A stretch of DNA of 64,000 nucleotides, from NCBI RefSeq assembly GCF_002251385.1, contig NZ_NPJJ01000032.1, positions 1 through 64,000 of the forward strand. Direction: 5' to 3'. Below are positions 27,762-36,554 of the stretch, one piece after another. Under the pieces are notes generated by a model. It had not been told where the DNA came from. It saw only the letters and a list, made by a program, of their open reading frames with translations, and did not search any database. The stretch is from Prevotella sp. P5-108 (GTDB taxonomy: Bacteria; Bacteroidota; Bacteroidia; Bacteroidales; Bacteroidaceae). Each line of letters begins with the position of its first letter. Positions within the stretch are counted from its first letter, which is position 1. A program made the position numbers and the translations under genes.

Positions 27762-29540
27762 ATGAATAGTTTTATAAAACAAGTATTGGCTACGGTAGTG
27801 GGCATTATGCTTTTCTTCCTCATTACCGGCGTTATTGCCACTATGAGCTTGGTGGGAATGATTGCATCAAGCGAAGCGACAAAGAATGTAAAGGAAAACT
27901 CTGTCCTGGTCATCAATCTCTCTGGCGTGATGAAAGAACGCAGCCAAGATAATGTCCTCAACAAGCTGACAAGAAATGCCACCAGCAATCCTGGTCTGGA
28001 GAACACCTTAGCCGCCATTAAGAAAGCCAAAGACAACAAAGATGTCAAAGGCATTTATCTGGAAGCCGGCTTGTTCAGCACCGACTTTGCCTCGCTCCAG
28101 GAACTTCGACAGGCTCTGGCCGATTTCCGCAAAAGCGGTAAGTGGATTGTTGCTTATGGCGAAACCTATACACAAGGTACATATTATCTGGCATCGGTTG
28201 CCAACAAAGTATATCTCAATCCCCAAGGCAGTCTGGACTGGCATGGCATCGCTGCCGAGCCTATGTTTGTCAAAGACCTGCTTGCCAAGTTTGGCATCAA
28301 GATGCAGGTGGTAAAGGTAGGCAAATACAAGAGTGCCACAGAAATGTACACCGAAGACAAGATGAGCGATTCCAACCGCGAACAAGTCAAGAGATATATC
28401 GATGGCCTCTGGGGCAATATGTGCAAGGCGGTGTCAACGAGCAGAAGTATAAGCGTGGACAAGCTCAATGAATACGCAGACAACATGTTGCTCTTTGATG
28501 ACCAGAAAACACTGATTAACCGCAAGCTCATCGACGGCCTGCTCTATACTGACCAAGTGAAGGGCGTAGTCAAGAGCATGCTGAAGATAGACAGCGACGA
28601 GTCTATCAACCAGATTTCCGTTGCGGATATGGGCAATGTCAAGGAATCTTCTACCGATGGAGAAGAGATTGCCGTTTATTATGCCTACGGCAACATTGTC
28701 AACACCCCACTTGAGGCATCAGGAGGCCTGTTGGGCAACGACGACTACATCATAGCCACCGACGTGTGCAAAGACCTGCAGAAACTTGCCGACGACGAAG
28801 ATGTCAAAGCCGTTGTATTGCGCATCAACTCTGGAGGCGGCAGCGCTTATGCCTCTGAGCAGATGTGGCACCAGATAGAGATGCTCAAGAAGAAGAAACC
28901 AGTAGTAGTATCTATGGGTGGAATGGCCGCATCGGGTGGCTACTACATGAGCTGCAACGCCAACTGGATTGTGGCTGAGCCGACCACACTCACCGGAAGT
29001 ATCGGAATCTTTGGCGTCATCCCAGACCGAAGCCAACTGCTTACGCAGAAGTTGGGCATAAAGTTTGACGAGGTAAAGACCAACAAGAACTCCACATTCG
29101 GCAGCAGCGCCCGCCCGATGAATGCAGACGAGCAGGCCATACTGCAGAGTTATATCAATCGCGGCTATTCCCTCTTCCTCAAACGCGTAGCCGACGGCAG
29201 AAAGATGAAGGTCGAGCAAGTGAATGAGATTGCACAGGGCCATGTCTATCTCGGTCAGGATGCCATAGGTCTGAAACTGGTAGACGAATTGGGCGGAATA
29301 GACCAAGCCATTGCCAAAGCTGCAAAGCTCGCCAAACTGGACCAATACTATACAAGCAGTTATCCCGGCGAGCCCGACTTCCTTGCGGCTCTGCTTACCG
29401 ACGTACAGGAAGGCAACTATCTTGACGAGCAGATGCGTGCTGGACTTGGCGAATACTATGAGCCATTCAAGCTCCTCAAGAGCCTGAACAAGATGGATGT
29501 CATCCAAGCCCGTATGCCCTTTTACATGAATCTGAGATAA
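27762..29540 (+). CDS. sppA: Signal peptide peptidase SppA, 67-kDa type
   Basis: Starting at 27762 (MNSFIKQVLATVVG) gives 592 aa with one N-terminal membrane helix (about 8-35), the long-form SppA layout of two repeated ClpP-like domains. The catalytic Lys lies in VGKYKSATEMYTEDKMS near 185 and the catalytic Ser in GGMAASGGYYMSCNA near 388. The enzyme degrades cleaved signal peptides at the inner membrane. It is followed by lpxK after two bases and probably forms an operon with it and thiL. Confidence 0.93.
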   Translation: MNSFIKQVLATVVGIMLFFLITGVIATMSLVGMIASSEATKNVKENSVLVINLSGVMKERSQDNVLNKLTRNATSNPGLENTLAAIKKAKDNKDVKGIYLEAGLFSTDFASLQELRQALADFRKSGKWIVAYGETYTQGTYYLASVANKVYLNPQGSLDWHGIAAEPMFVKDLLAKFGIKMQVVKVGKYKSATEMYTEDKMSDSNREQVKRYIDGLWGNMCKAVSTSRSISVDKLNEYADNMLLFDDQKTLINRKLIDGLLYTDQVKGVVKSMLKIDSDESINQISVADMGNVKESSTDGEEIAVYYAYGNIVNTPLEASGGLLGNDDYIIATDVCKDLQKLADDEDVKAVVLRINSGGGSAYASEQMWHQIEMLKKKKPVVVSMGGMAASGGYYMSCNANWIVAEPTTLTGSIGIFGVIPDRSQLLTQKLGIKFDEVKTNKNSTFGSSARPMNADEQAILQSYINRGYSLFLKRVADGRKMKVEQVNEIAQGHVYLGQDAIGLKLVDELGGIDQAIAKAAKLAKLDQYYTSSYPGEPDFLAALLTDVQEGNYLDEQMRAGLGEYYEPFKLLKSLNKMDVIQARMPFYMNLR

Positions 29541-29542
29541 CA

Positions 29543-30718
29543 ATGAGAACCGAAGGAGATTTTATCAAAATCAACGAATGGCTTTCACCGCTAAGCTGGC
29601 TCTACGGCTTAGGGGTGAAATTCCGCAATCTGCTGTTTGATACCGGCGTATTGAAATCACAGTCGTTTAACACGCCGGTTATCTCCGTAGGCAATATCAC
29701 CGTAGGCGGTTCCGGTAAGACACCACATGTGGAATACTTGATAAGTCTGCTGCAAGACTACGTGCCCGTCACCGTATTGTCACGTGGATACAAGCGCAAG
29801 ACCAAAGGCTACCAACTGGCCAACGCCCACTCTACCATGAGTGACATCGGCGACGAACCGTATCAGATGAAGATGAAGTTTGACTCTATACACATTGCTG
29901 TAGATGCCAAACGCACACGAGGAATAGCACATATCATCAACGACAAGGAGACACGCGACACCGGAGCCATCCTTCTTGACGATGCCTACCAGCACCGCTA
30001 TGTGAAGCCGGGCATCAACATTCTGTTGGTCGACTACCACCGACTCATCATCTACGACCGTCTGCTTCCTGCAGGCCGACTCAGAGAGCCAGCCACCGAG
30101 AAGAAGAGAGCAGACATCGTGATTGTCACCAAATGTCCGAAGGACCTGAAGCCAATGGAGTACAGGGTACTGACCAAGGCTATGAATCTGTTCCCATTCC
30201 AGGAACTCTACTTCACCACCATCGACTATGACAACCTGAAGGGAATATACAACGGCAAAAGCCTAAGCCTGAAGGAGATAGCCAACAAGAAGATTGTCTT
30301 GCTCACAGGCATTGCATCTCCCAAACAGATTGTCACAGACCTGTCTCCGCTCTGCAACAGCATAATCCCTATTACCTTCGGCGACCACCACGCCTTCACA
30401 GACAAGGATATCGAGTATATCAACCAGCGCTATCAGGAGGTAGACGGCGACAAGGTGATTGTAACCACCGAGAAGGATGCGACCCGCCTGACAGAGATAG
30501 AGGGACTCAGCGAGGAAATCAAGTCGAATATCTATGCACTCCCTATCCATGTCACTTTTATGCTCGGACAAGGAGAGAAATTCAACCATAAGATTCTGAG
30601 TTACGTACGCAAGAACTCCCGTAATGCCAAGTTGCTCAAGGCCAAAAACGAGCAGCCTGCCAAAAACAGCAGCAAGCCCGTCAACAAGCCACGGACCATA
30701 AGTTTTAAGAACAATTGA
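29543..30718 (+). CDS. lpxK: Tetraacyldisaccharide 4'-kinase
   Basis: The 391-aa inner-membrane-associated kinase phosphorylates the 4' position of the lipid A disaccharide. It has VISVGNITVGGSGKT with the P-loop at 55-60 and a hydrophobic N-terminal anchor (WLSPLSWLYGLGVKF). LDDAYQHRYVKP (Bacteroidota have DDA/DDG here), PAGRLREPATEKKRAD and ITFGDHHAFTDKD are typical. The basic tail after residue 355 (KNSRNAKLLKAK...) extends beyond the core. Sits between sppA and thiL. Confidence 0.94.
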   Translation: MRTEGDFIKINEWLSPLSWLYGLGVKFRNLLFDTGVLKSQSFNTPVISVGNITVGGSGKTPHVEYLISLLQDYVPVTVLSRGYKRKTKGYQLANAHSTMSDIGDEPYQMKMKFDSIHIAVDAKRTRGIAHIINDKETRDTGAILLDDAYQHRYVKPGINILLVDYHRLIIYDRLLPAGRLREPATEKKRADIVIVTKCPKDLKPMEYRVLTKAMNLFPFQELYFTTIDYDNLKGIYNGKSLSLKEIANKKIVLLTGIASPKQIVTDLSPLCNSIIPITFGDHHAFTDKDIEYINQRYQEVDGDKVIVTTEKDATRLTEIEGLSEEIKSNIYALPIHVTFMLGQGEKFNHKILSYVRKNSRNAKLLKAKNEQPAKNSSKPVNKPRTISFKNN

Positions 30719-30787
30719 TTCGCGTACGCAATGCCACTTCCCGGCACAGGACTACTATAACTAATGATTAAACGTTCATAAACAATA

Positions 30788-31900
30788 ATGACTGATATTT
30801 CAAAACTGGGTGAGTTTGGACTTATCGACAGACTCACCAAAGACATCAAGCCCAAAAACGATTCAACAATCTACGGTGTAGGCGACGACTGCGCCGTACT
30901 CAATTATCCCGACACCAGAGTACTGACCACAACAGACATGCTGATGGAAGGCGTCCATTTTGACCTGACCTACATCACCATGCAGCAGTTAGGCTACAAG
31001 GCTGCCATGGTCAACCTCAGCGATGTCTTTGCCATGAATGGCAGTCCGCGACAGCTGCTGGTCAGTATGGCAGTAGACAAGCGTTTCGATGTAGAAAGCA
31101 TCGACGACTTCTACACCGGCCTCAGACAAGCCTGCGACAAGTGGAATGTAGATATCATAGGTGGAGACACCACCTCTTCGCGCACCGGTCTTGCCATAAG
31201 CATCACCTGCATCGGCGAAGCACAGGAAAAGGACATCGTCTATCGCAACGGGGCTTCAGAGACCGACATCATCTGCGTGAGTGGTGACCTGGGGGCCGCC
31301 TATATGGGTTTGCAGCTGCTTGAGCGCGAGAAGAACATCTTCTACGAGCAATACGATGCTCTGTCACAGAAGGTAAAGAAAGCCGAAAAGAGCGGTGACA
31401 AAGATGCGCTGAAAGCCCTCAGCAGCGAGGAAGAGGCGCTACGCATGTATCAGCCCGATTTTGCCGGCAAAGAATACATCATTGACCGACAGTTGCGCCC
31501 CGAAGCCCGCGGTGACATCATGGCCCAACTGCACGAAGCCAACATACACCCCACGGCGATGATGGATATCTCCGACGGACTAAGCAGCGAGATACTGCAC
31601 ATCTGCAACCAGAGCCATTGCGGGTGTCGTATCTATGAGAACAAGATACCTATCGACTACCAGACTGCAGTCATGGCTGAAGAACTGAATATGAACGTGA
31701 CGACCTGCGCGCTCAATGGTGGCGAAGACTACGAACTGTTGTTCACTGTTCCCATTGGCGACCACGAGAAGCTGAATGGAATGGACAACATCAAGCAGAT
31801 AGGCTACATTACTAAAGAAAGCCTGGGAAAAATGCTCATTACAAGAGATGGAAATGAGTTTGAACTTACAGCCCAGGGGTGGAACCCGCTTAAACATTAA
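30788..31900 (+). CDS. thiL: Thiamine-monophosphate kinase
   Basis: The 370-aa enzyme makes thiamine diphosphate from thiamine monophosphate. It has GEFGLIDRLTKDI, the Mg/ATP site GVGDDCAVLNYP (near 30-41), TTTDMLMEGVHFDL, GGDTTSSRTG and the late MDISDGLSSEILHIC. It is somewhat longer than E. coli ThiL because of a charged helical insert (about 195-225, KVKKAEKSGDKDALKA). It follows lpxK after 69 bp. In other Bacteroidota I recall a purine nucleoside phosphorylase gene between lpxK and thiL; there is none here. Confidence 0.95.
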   Translation: MTDISKLGEFGLIDRLTKDIKPKNDSTIYGVGDDCAVLNYPDTRVLTTTDMLMEGVHFDLTYITMQQLGYKAAMVNLSDVFAMNGSPRQLLVSMAVDKRFDVESIDDFYTGLRQACDKWNVDIIGGDTTSSRTGLAISITCIGEAQEKDIVYRNGASETDIICVSGDLGAAYMGLQLLEREKNIFYEQYDALSQKVKKAEKSGDKDALKALSSEEEALRMYQPDFAGKEYIIDRQLRPEARGDIMAQLHEANIHPTAMMDISDGLSSEILHICNQSHCGCRIYENKIPIDYQTAVMAEELNMNVTTCALNGGEDYELLFTVPIGDHEKLNGMDNIKQIGYITKESLGKMLITRDGNEFELTAQGWNPLKH

Positions 31901-31985
31901 TTCACATTTAAGCCCTATAACGCCGTTTTTCACACAACAACTGTTAACAAAGTGAAATTCGGCATTATTTTCTTAGGCATTATGC

Positions 31986-32014
31986 TTGTAGTTCCAGAAA
32001 ATGTTGTACCTTTG
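31986..32014 (+). promoter_or_regulatory. Promoter of tRNA-Phe
   Basis: TTG (31986-31988) and TACCTTTG (32007-32014) are 18 bp apart, about 25 bp upstream of the tRNA. The same TACCTTTG is used by the tRNA-Ser unit. Confidence 0.6.
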
Positions 32015-32038
32015 CACACGCAAACAAGAAACAACGAT

Positions 32039-32111
32039 GGTGCCATAGCTCAGTTGGTAGAGCAAAGGACTGAAAATCCTTGTGTCCCCGGTTCGATTCC
32101 TGGTGGTACCA
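32039..32111 (+). tRNA. tRNA-Phe (GAA anticodon)
   Basis: Acceptor GGTGCCA/TGGTACC, D-arm GCTCAGTTGGTAGAGC, anticodon stem AGGAC/ATCCT region with loop CTGAAAA (anticodon GAA), and T-arm CGGTTCGATTCCTG give a standard 73-nt tRNA without encoded CCA. Confidence 0.95.
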
Positions 32112-32115
32112 CGAA

Positions 32116-32157
32116 AGAAAGCAGTTAAGTTTTACTTAACTGCTTTCTTCTTTTTTC
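32116..32157 (+). terminator. tRNA-Phe terminator
   Basis: Perfect 15-bp arms (32116-32130 and 32134-32148) with a 3-nt loop are followed by T-rich sequence. Confidence 0.85.
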
Positions 32158-32659
32158 CCGTTACCAGACTCACCATATATTATAGTGCCACACTTAGTGT
32201 CTTCATAAGAAAGGAGCACACACTACCAGCCCAGGAGTATTTGACCCCAGGAGGCCGTTTGGACTTTGCCTTTTTCTAGAATTAAGACTGGGCATGCAGA
32301 TGGTAGCCCGCTTATCTGGCGCAGTCATTGCTATCAGTCAGGAGTTCATCCCTACCGACTTTCTAAGCCCCTTCAGTGCCGCCGTGACCATCATTGGCGG
32401 CTCGTATCGGACGATACTCACATCCGCATCGAACGCCACGCACATCCGTACCGTCCGATACGTGCATCCGTTTCGGACGGTACGCGTCGGCCAAGTCACC
32501 GACCATGCCTCCAGAACAGCTCATCCTAACACTGTTGGTCGAATACATGAAATGCGTCACTTATGAACTCGAAGTCACTATCCCTCTCTACAGAAACCAA
32601 AAAAGGGATAAGCCATTCTGTTACGGCCTATCCCTTGGATATAATCATCATCCTTGATG
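32158..32659. other. Convergent intergenic region tRNA-Phe / kinase-fold gene
   Basis: About 500 bp with no credible gene. It contains a 22-bp repeat series with an inverted repeat at 32421-32487; nothing else recognisable except a possible hairpin near 32600-32640 (AAAGGGATAAGC...GGCCTATCCCTT), which could terminate the kinase-fold gene. Confidence 0.5.
32421..32487. repeat. 22-bp repeat series with internal inverted repeat
   Basis: CATCCG starts at 32421, 32443 and 32465, a constant 22-bp step with degenerate sequence between. Within it CGTACCGTCCGA (32447-32458) is the exact reverse complement of TCGGACGGTACG (32473-32484), separated by 14 nt. A related CGTATCGGACGATAC occurs just upstream (32403-32417). 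Confidence 0.8.
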
Positions 32660-33802
32660 CTATTCTGTCTTCAATTGCGCGTCCTTGTTGCTACGATACT
32701 TGGCAAAGTACTGGTCGATTACGGCACGTTCCTCGGGAGTGACCGTACCCAGACGACGCATGATGCCATAATAACAGTTGCGCACCTGCTCACTTATCTG
32801 CTGACGGCTGTGTGTGCCAATAGAGTCACCCTGATAGGGACGATATATGCTCTCCAGCCTGGCCGCGATAACCTGCTTGACACTATCAACATTGCAGCCC
32901 GATGGCACGACGGCAGACAGCGTATCGACTTCGGCTACCTGCTTGGCGGTATCTGCCGCTACCGTGTCGGGCAAGATATAGGAGGTGGCCTCTTCGGGCG
33001 TTTCATCCGAACCGAAGCTGATGCCACTCTGGGCGATATAGACGATAGCCCCCACTATCACTGCGGCACCTGCCACCAACGCTGCCCACTTGAGACCTCG
33101 AGAGAAATCTACCGACGGACGACTGTCAAGGGCCGTTGCCACGTCTTCGGCATACATATATCTGTCTGTTCTGCCCAGACTGCAACACTTGGCAATAACC
33201 GGCGCAAAGTTGTCGGGCAATGTCATCTGCCGCAACACCAGTCCCAATGAGTAGATGTCCGACCGGGTGTCTACCGCCACGGTCTCGTCTTTCTGCTCAG
33301 GAGCCTGAAAACGGGTAGATGTAAACGGGGCCTGAATTTCATCGGCAAACGGAGGACGCAGGTCTAACAGTTTGACATTGTCGCCCTGCTTCGTAATAAG
33401 GATGTTCGACGGCTTCAGATTGCGGTGGACCATAAAGCGCTGATGGATGCTCTGTAGTGCATCTATCAGTTGTCGCGCCACCCGCTCTTGTTCCTCTTCC
33501 GCATGTTGTTCTGCCAAATAATCGGTTATGGAGCGCCCTTCTATATACTCTTCCACGATGCACCGCCCCAAACGGGCGTCATCTATCAGTTCATAATAGA
33601 CGGGAAGATAGGTACTGTGCAACTTGGCCACAGCCTCATACTCTTTCTTGAGCAAGGCTACATACTGGCGGCGCTCGACATATTCCTCCTTTAAGGTCTT
33701 GGCAATATATGTTTTGTCATCTATGGTAAAACGAAGTAAACGGAAGATTCCCTTTGAGGGTATCTCAACATATTTTATATTAGATAAATCAAATTTGCTC
33801 AT
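32660..33802 (-). CDS. Membrane-anchored protein-kinase-fold protein, probably a pseudokinase
   Basis: The 380-aa protein has a Hanks-type kinase domain (about 10-230), one membrane helix (237-257, KWAALVAGAAVIVGAIVYIA) and an extracytoplasmic tail of 120 residues. Lys35 (YIAKTLK), APE (167-169) and metal-binding Asp147 (LLDLRPP in place of DFG) are present. The catalytic loop reads HRNLKPSN (126-133): the essential Asp of HRD is Asn128. The Gly-rich loop is also poor. It may bind nucleotide and signal without phosphotransfer. Single gene in minus orientation; target unknown. Confidence 0.85.
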   Translation of the reverse strand: MSKFDLSNIKYVEIPSKGIFRLLRFTIDDKTYIAKTLKEEYVERRQYVALLKKEYEAVAKLHSTYLPVYYELIDDARLGRCIVEEYIEGRSITDYLAEQHAEEEQERVARQLIDALQSIHQRFMVHRNLKPSNILITKQGDNVKLLDLRPPFADEIQAPFTSTRFQAPEQKDETVAVDTRSDIYSLGLVLRQMTLPDNFAPVIAKCCSLGRTDRYMYAEDVATALDSRPSVDFSRGLKWAALVAGAAVIVGAIVYIAQSGISFGSDETPEEATSYILPDTVAADTAKQVAEVDTLSAVVPSGCNVDSVKQVIAARLESIYRPYQGDSIGTHSRQQISEQVRNCYYGIMRRLGTVTPEERAVIDQYFAKYRSNKDAQLKTE

Positions 33803-33835
33803 GCTACCAAATTCTAAATACGTTATCTATGGCTA

Positions 33836-33843
33836 CAAATTTA
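33836..33843 (-). promoter_or_regulatory. -7 element of the kinase-fold gene
   Basis: The minus strand reads TAAATTTG 34 nt upstream of the start codon; no clear -33 match. Confidence 0.35.
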
Positions 33844-33874
33844 CGAAATGTTTTAGAGATAAGCCCCATTTTGT

Positions 33875-33905
33875 TTTGTATTTTTTTATATTATTCCTAA
33901 TTTTG
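33875..33905 (+). promoter_or_regulatory. Promoter of the EFR1 ferrodoxin, possibly leaderless
   Basis: TTTG (33875-33878) and TAATTTTG (33898-33905) are 19 bp apart. The -7 box ends only four bases before the ATG at 33910, so the RNA would begin at or near the start codon. Confidence 0.5.
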
Positions 33906-33909
33906 CCGT

Positions 33910-34692
33910 ATGATATTCTATTTTTCAGGCACAGGCAATACAAAATGGGCCGCAAAGCATGTTGCTGCACGCTTAAACGAAGAGTTGAAGTTCATCCCCG
34001 ATGAACTTTCTACCGACATGACCTACACCGTCAATCCGGGTGAAAGCATAGGTTTTATCATTCCTGTCCACGGATGGCGTCCGCCGCTATTGGTGCGACG
34101 CTTCCTATCCCAATGCCAGTTCATTCATACCGACAAAGTATATACCTATATTATATATACAGCTGGCGACAGCATCGGCAAGGCTGTCGAGATATTCGAA
34201 AACGACCTGAAGCATCACGGGCTGACTGTCGATGCCGCACTCTCGCTCATCATGCCCGAATCGTATGTGGGTCTGCCATTCATGGATGTAGATAAGGTAG
34301 AAAAAGAAAAGGCCAAGAAACAGAAAGCAGCCGAAGAGTTGGAAGTCTTTGTCAGCGATGTCATCCTCCCCAAGAAGCAGGACATACGGAAAGTCATCAA
34401 AGGTCCCGTGCCGTCATTCTTCAGTGGGCCTATAGGCAGTTTCTTTGTCAATCGCCTGATAACCGACAAGCGTTTCCACGTAGAAGCAGACCGTTGCCTA
34501 CAGTGCGGAATGTGTGCATCCGTATGCCCGGTCAATGATATCGAAGGCGGAAAAGGCAAGATGCCCTCATGGAAACACAATGGCCAATGTCTTACCTGTT
34601 TCTCCTGCTATCACCACTGCCCTACCCACGCTATCGAATTTGGTCGGCAGACACAGAAAAAGGGACAATACTATTACGACAAGAACAAGTAA
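33910..34692 (+). CDS. EFR1-family ferrodoxin (flavodoxin fused to 2x[4Fe-4S])
   Basis: The 260-aa protein joins an N-terminal flavodoxin-like domain with FMN loop FSGTGNTKWAA (5-15) to a C-terminal bacterial ferredoxin. The first cluster motif is RCLQCGMCASVCP and the second is CLTCFSCYHHCP. EFR1 proteins are electron carriers of anaerobes with unknown partners. The ATG at 33910 is needed to include the FMN loop even though it abuts the -7 box. Followed convergently by the second glycan operon with two bases between stops. Confidence 0.9.
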   Translation: MIFYFSGTGNTKWAAKHVAARLNEELKFIPDELSTDMTYTVNPGESIGFIIPVHGWRPPLLVRRFLSQCQFIHTDKVYTYIIYTAGDSIGKAVEIFENDLKHHGLTVDAALSLIMPESYVGLPFMDVDKVEKEKAKKQKAAEELEVFVSDVILPKKQDIRKVIKGPVPSFFSGPIGSFFVNRLITDKRFHVEADRCLQCGMCASVCPVNDIEGGKGKMPSWKHNGQCLTCFSCYHHCPTHAIEFGRQTQKKGQYYYDKNK

Positions 34693-34693
34693 G

Positions 34694-35782
34694 TCAGAGG
34701 TATTTCTTGAATGAAATGCCAATGCGCCTGGGAATAAGAAACATGATGTCTACGGGTGCCAACGGCAAGAACCCGAGACAATGGCGCATGGCCATCCATG
34801 CCGTCTCGATGCTTTTGCGCAGACTGGCTGTCTTGTTCTCACGGCCATACTTGCCGAAAGTACCACCAGCCATTACCTCACGCATAATCTGCCGCCCCCA
34901 CCGGCTGTCGGCCTTTGTGAGCGGGAATGGAAAACTGTCGCGCGGTAACCCTATGCTGTCGACCATCAATGCGCCGACAGCCCTGAAGCCACGATAATAA
35001 CCAATCTGCCGAAGGCGGGCGGCAAGTAGGTCTACATCATAATTACCCTTATTCCTATCCAGCATCAGGGCCAAATCGCAGATTTGCCGCAAGCCTACCC
35101 CTTCGACCAGCAGATGGTTGAACAGGTGTTTGAAAACGACCAGAATATCCATAACTGCCGACAACGTATGGACATCGACACCATTTATCGGCAATGTATG
35201 GGGCGATGCAGCCTCGTCGGCTATCCATCGGTCAAAACGATGCTGATGACCGGCAAAGCCAAATGTCTCTATACGATGATGAAGTTCGAAGCGGGTCTTC
35301 TGATACGAGAATTCTGCATGCTTGTCCAACTGGTCGTCCACTACTGGAACGTTCAACTTGTCTGCCATCAAGCGTTTGGCTGACTCATAATGAGACAAAG
35401 GCACATAGAAATCAATGTCGCCCGTACTGCGCAGACTGACCTGAGGATAATAGCGTGCTGCAATTTGACCCTTGAAAACCAGATAAGGTATCTGCGCCTC
35501 TGAGAGGATTTGGCCTATCATTGCCACATGAGCATCTCTGGTGGCAGCGTGGCGCTTATGCCCCATGAGGATAGACATAATCTCCATCGCCCCCTCGTCA
35601 TTGGTACGCACATTATTGGAAAGCAAGGCCTGAGCTACGAGTGCCGACACGGCCTGTTGCCGCGAAGCCCGAAAAACGGGGCTCAGCAGTTCTTCATCAT
35701 AAGAGACCGGCAGTTCTTCGTTATGCCACAGAGCACTTCGCACAAGCCTCAACAGTTCTTTATGTATCAGTTTTTCTTCCAT
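34694..35782 (-). CDS. PF14907-type nucleotidyltransferase of the glycan operon
   Basis: Starting at 35782 (MEEKLIHKELLRL) gives 362 aa and leaves an 8-bp gap to the upstream gene; the longer reading would overlap it. LVFKGQIAARYYPQVSLRSTGDIDFYVP (given here in part: KGQIAARYYP and RSTGDIDFYVP) is typical of the uncharacterised nucleotidyltransferase family PF14907, with the metal-binding Asp pair in DIDFYV. Members often sit in polysaccharide or lasso-like clusters. Last gene of the operon. Its substrate is unknown. Confidence 0.8.
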   Translation of the reverse strand: MEEKLIHKELLRLVRSALWHNEELPVSYDEELLSPVFRASRQQAVSALVAQALLSNNVRTNDEGAMEIMSILMGHKRHAATRDAHVAMIGQILSEAQIPYLVFKGQIAARYYPQVSLRSTGDIDFYVPLSHYESAKRLMADKLNVPVVDDQLDKHAEFSYQKTRFELHHRIETFGFAGHQHRFDRWIADEAASPHTLPINGVDVHTLSAVMDILVVFKHLFNHLLVEGVGLRQICDLALMLDRNKGNYDVDLLAARLRQIGYYRGFRAVGALMVDSIGLPRDSFPFPLTKADSRWGRQIMREVMAGGTFGKYGRENKTASLRKSIETAWMAMRHCLGFLPLAPVDIMFLIPRRIGISFKKYL

Positions 35783-35790
35783 ACGCGGTC

Positions 35791-36534
35791 TTATCTTTTG
35801 AGAAATGCCATAAACTGTGGGACTTTCCACATCATCTTCATCACCTTCATAACTTTTCCCGACAAGTGAAACGACTGGTAGATGGCCGTATCTTCACGCC
35901 ACATCTGGCGCCGGCGCGAACTGTCGGTCGACAATCCGCCCATATCCATCTTTACGATATAGCGGCGAAGATAAACCGTACGAATACGATTGACATAAAG
36001 ATTGCGGAACAACCAATCGGTATCAGCAGCAATCTGATAATGTTCGTTGTAGGCACCATAGCGGGCAAAAACATCGCTACGCACATAACAAGTGGGATGC
36101 AACGGCAGCCATCCCGCGCGCAACTTCCACCGCCTATTGGTTCCGCTTATCCAGTTGCGTATCACTCTGTCGCCTCTGACAAACAAGCCATCACCATAAA
36201 CCATATCGGCAGCCGAAACGGCCATCGCCTCGGCCACTTGCGAAATGACAGTGCTGTCATAGAGTACATCATCTGAATGGAGCAGTCCTATGACATCGCC
36301 CGTAGCCAGGCGCAACCCTTTGTTAATGGCCTCGTACATGCCGTGGTCGGGCTCGCTAATCAGGTGGGAAATATGGTCTCTATACCGGTTGATGACATCG
36401 AGTGTACCATCGGTAGAGCCTCCATCGACCACGATATACTCGATGTCGGCATAATCCTGACGGATTATGCTCTCTATCGCCCTGCCTATAGTGTGGACGC
36501 GATTGAGACAAGTGGTTAAGATGGTAACTTTCAT
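35791..36534 (-). CDS. Glycosyltransferase family 2
   Basis: The 247-aa enzyme has a GT-A fold without membrane anchors: ILTTCLNRVHTIGRAIESI (5-23), VVDGGSTDGT (35-44) for nucleotide-sugar binding and a metal-binding DXD-like HSDDVLY (near 86-92). The WLPLHPTCYVRSDVF segment resembles WcaA/WbyL-type transferases of colanic acid and O-antigen synthesis. Located in the six-gene minus operon, 20 bp after another GT2. It adds one sugar to a lipid-linked glycan in the cytoplasm; donor unknown. Confidence 0.88.
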   Translation of the reverse strand: MKVTILTTCLNRVHTIGRAIESIIRQDYADIEYIVVDGGSTDGTLDVINRYRDHISHLISEPDHGMYEAINKGLRLATGDVIGLLHSDDVLYDSTVISQVAEAMAVSAADMVYGDGLFVRGDRVIRNWISGTNRRWKLRAGWLPLHPTCYVRSDVFARYGAYNEHYQIAADTDWLFRNLYVNRIRTVYLRRYIVKMDMGGLSTDSSRRRQMWREDTAIYQSFHLSGKVMKVMKMMWKVPQFMAFLKR

Positions 36535-36554
36535 CCTGACGACTATGGATAGGT

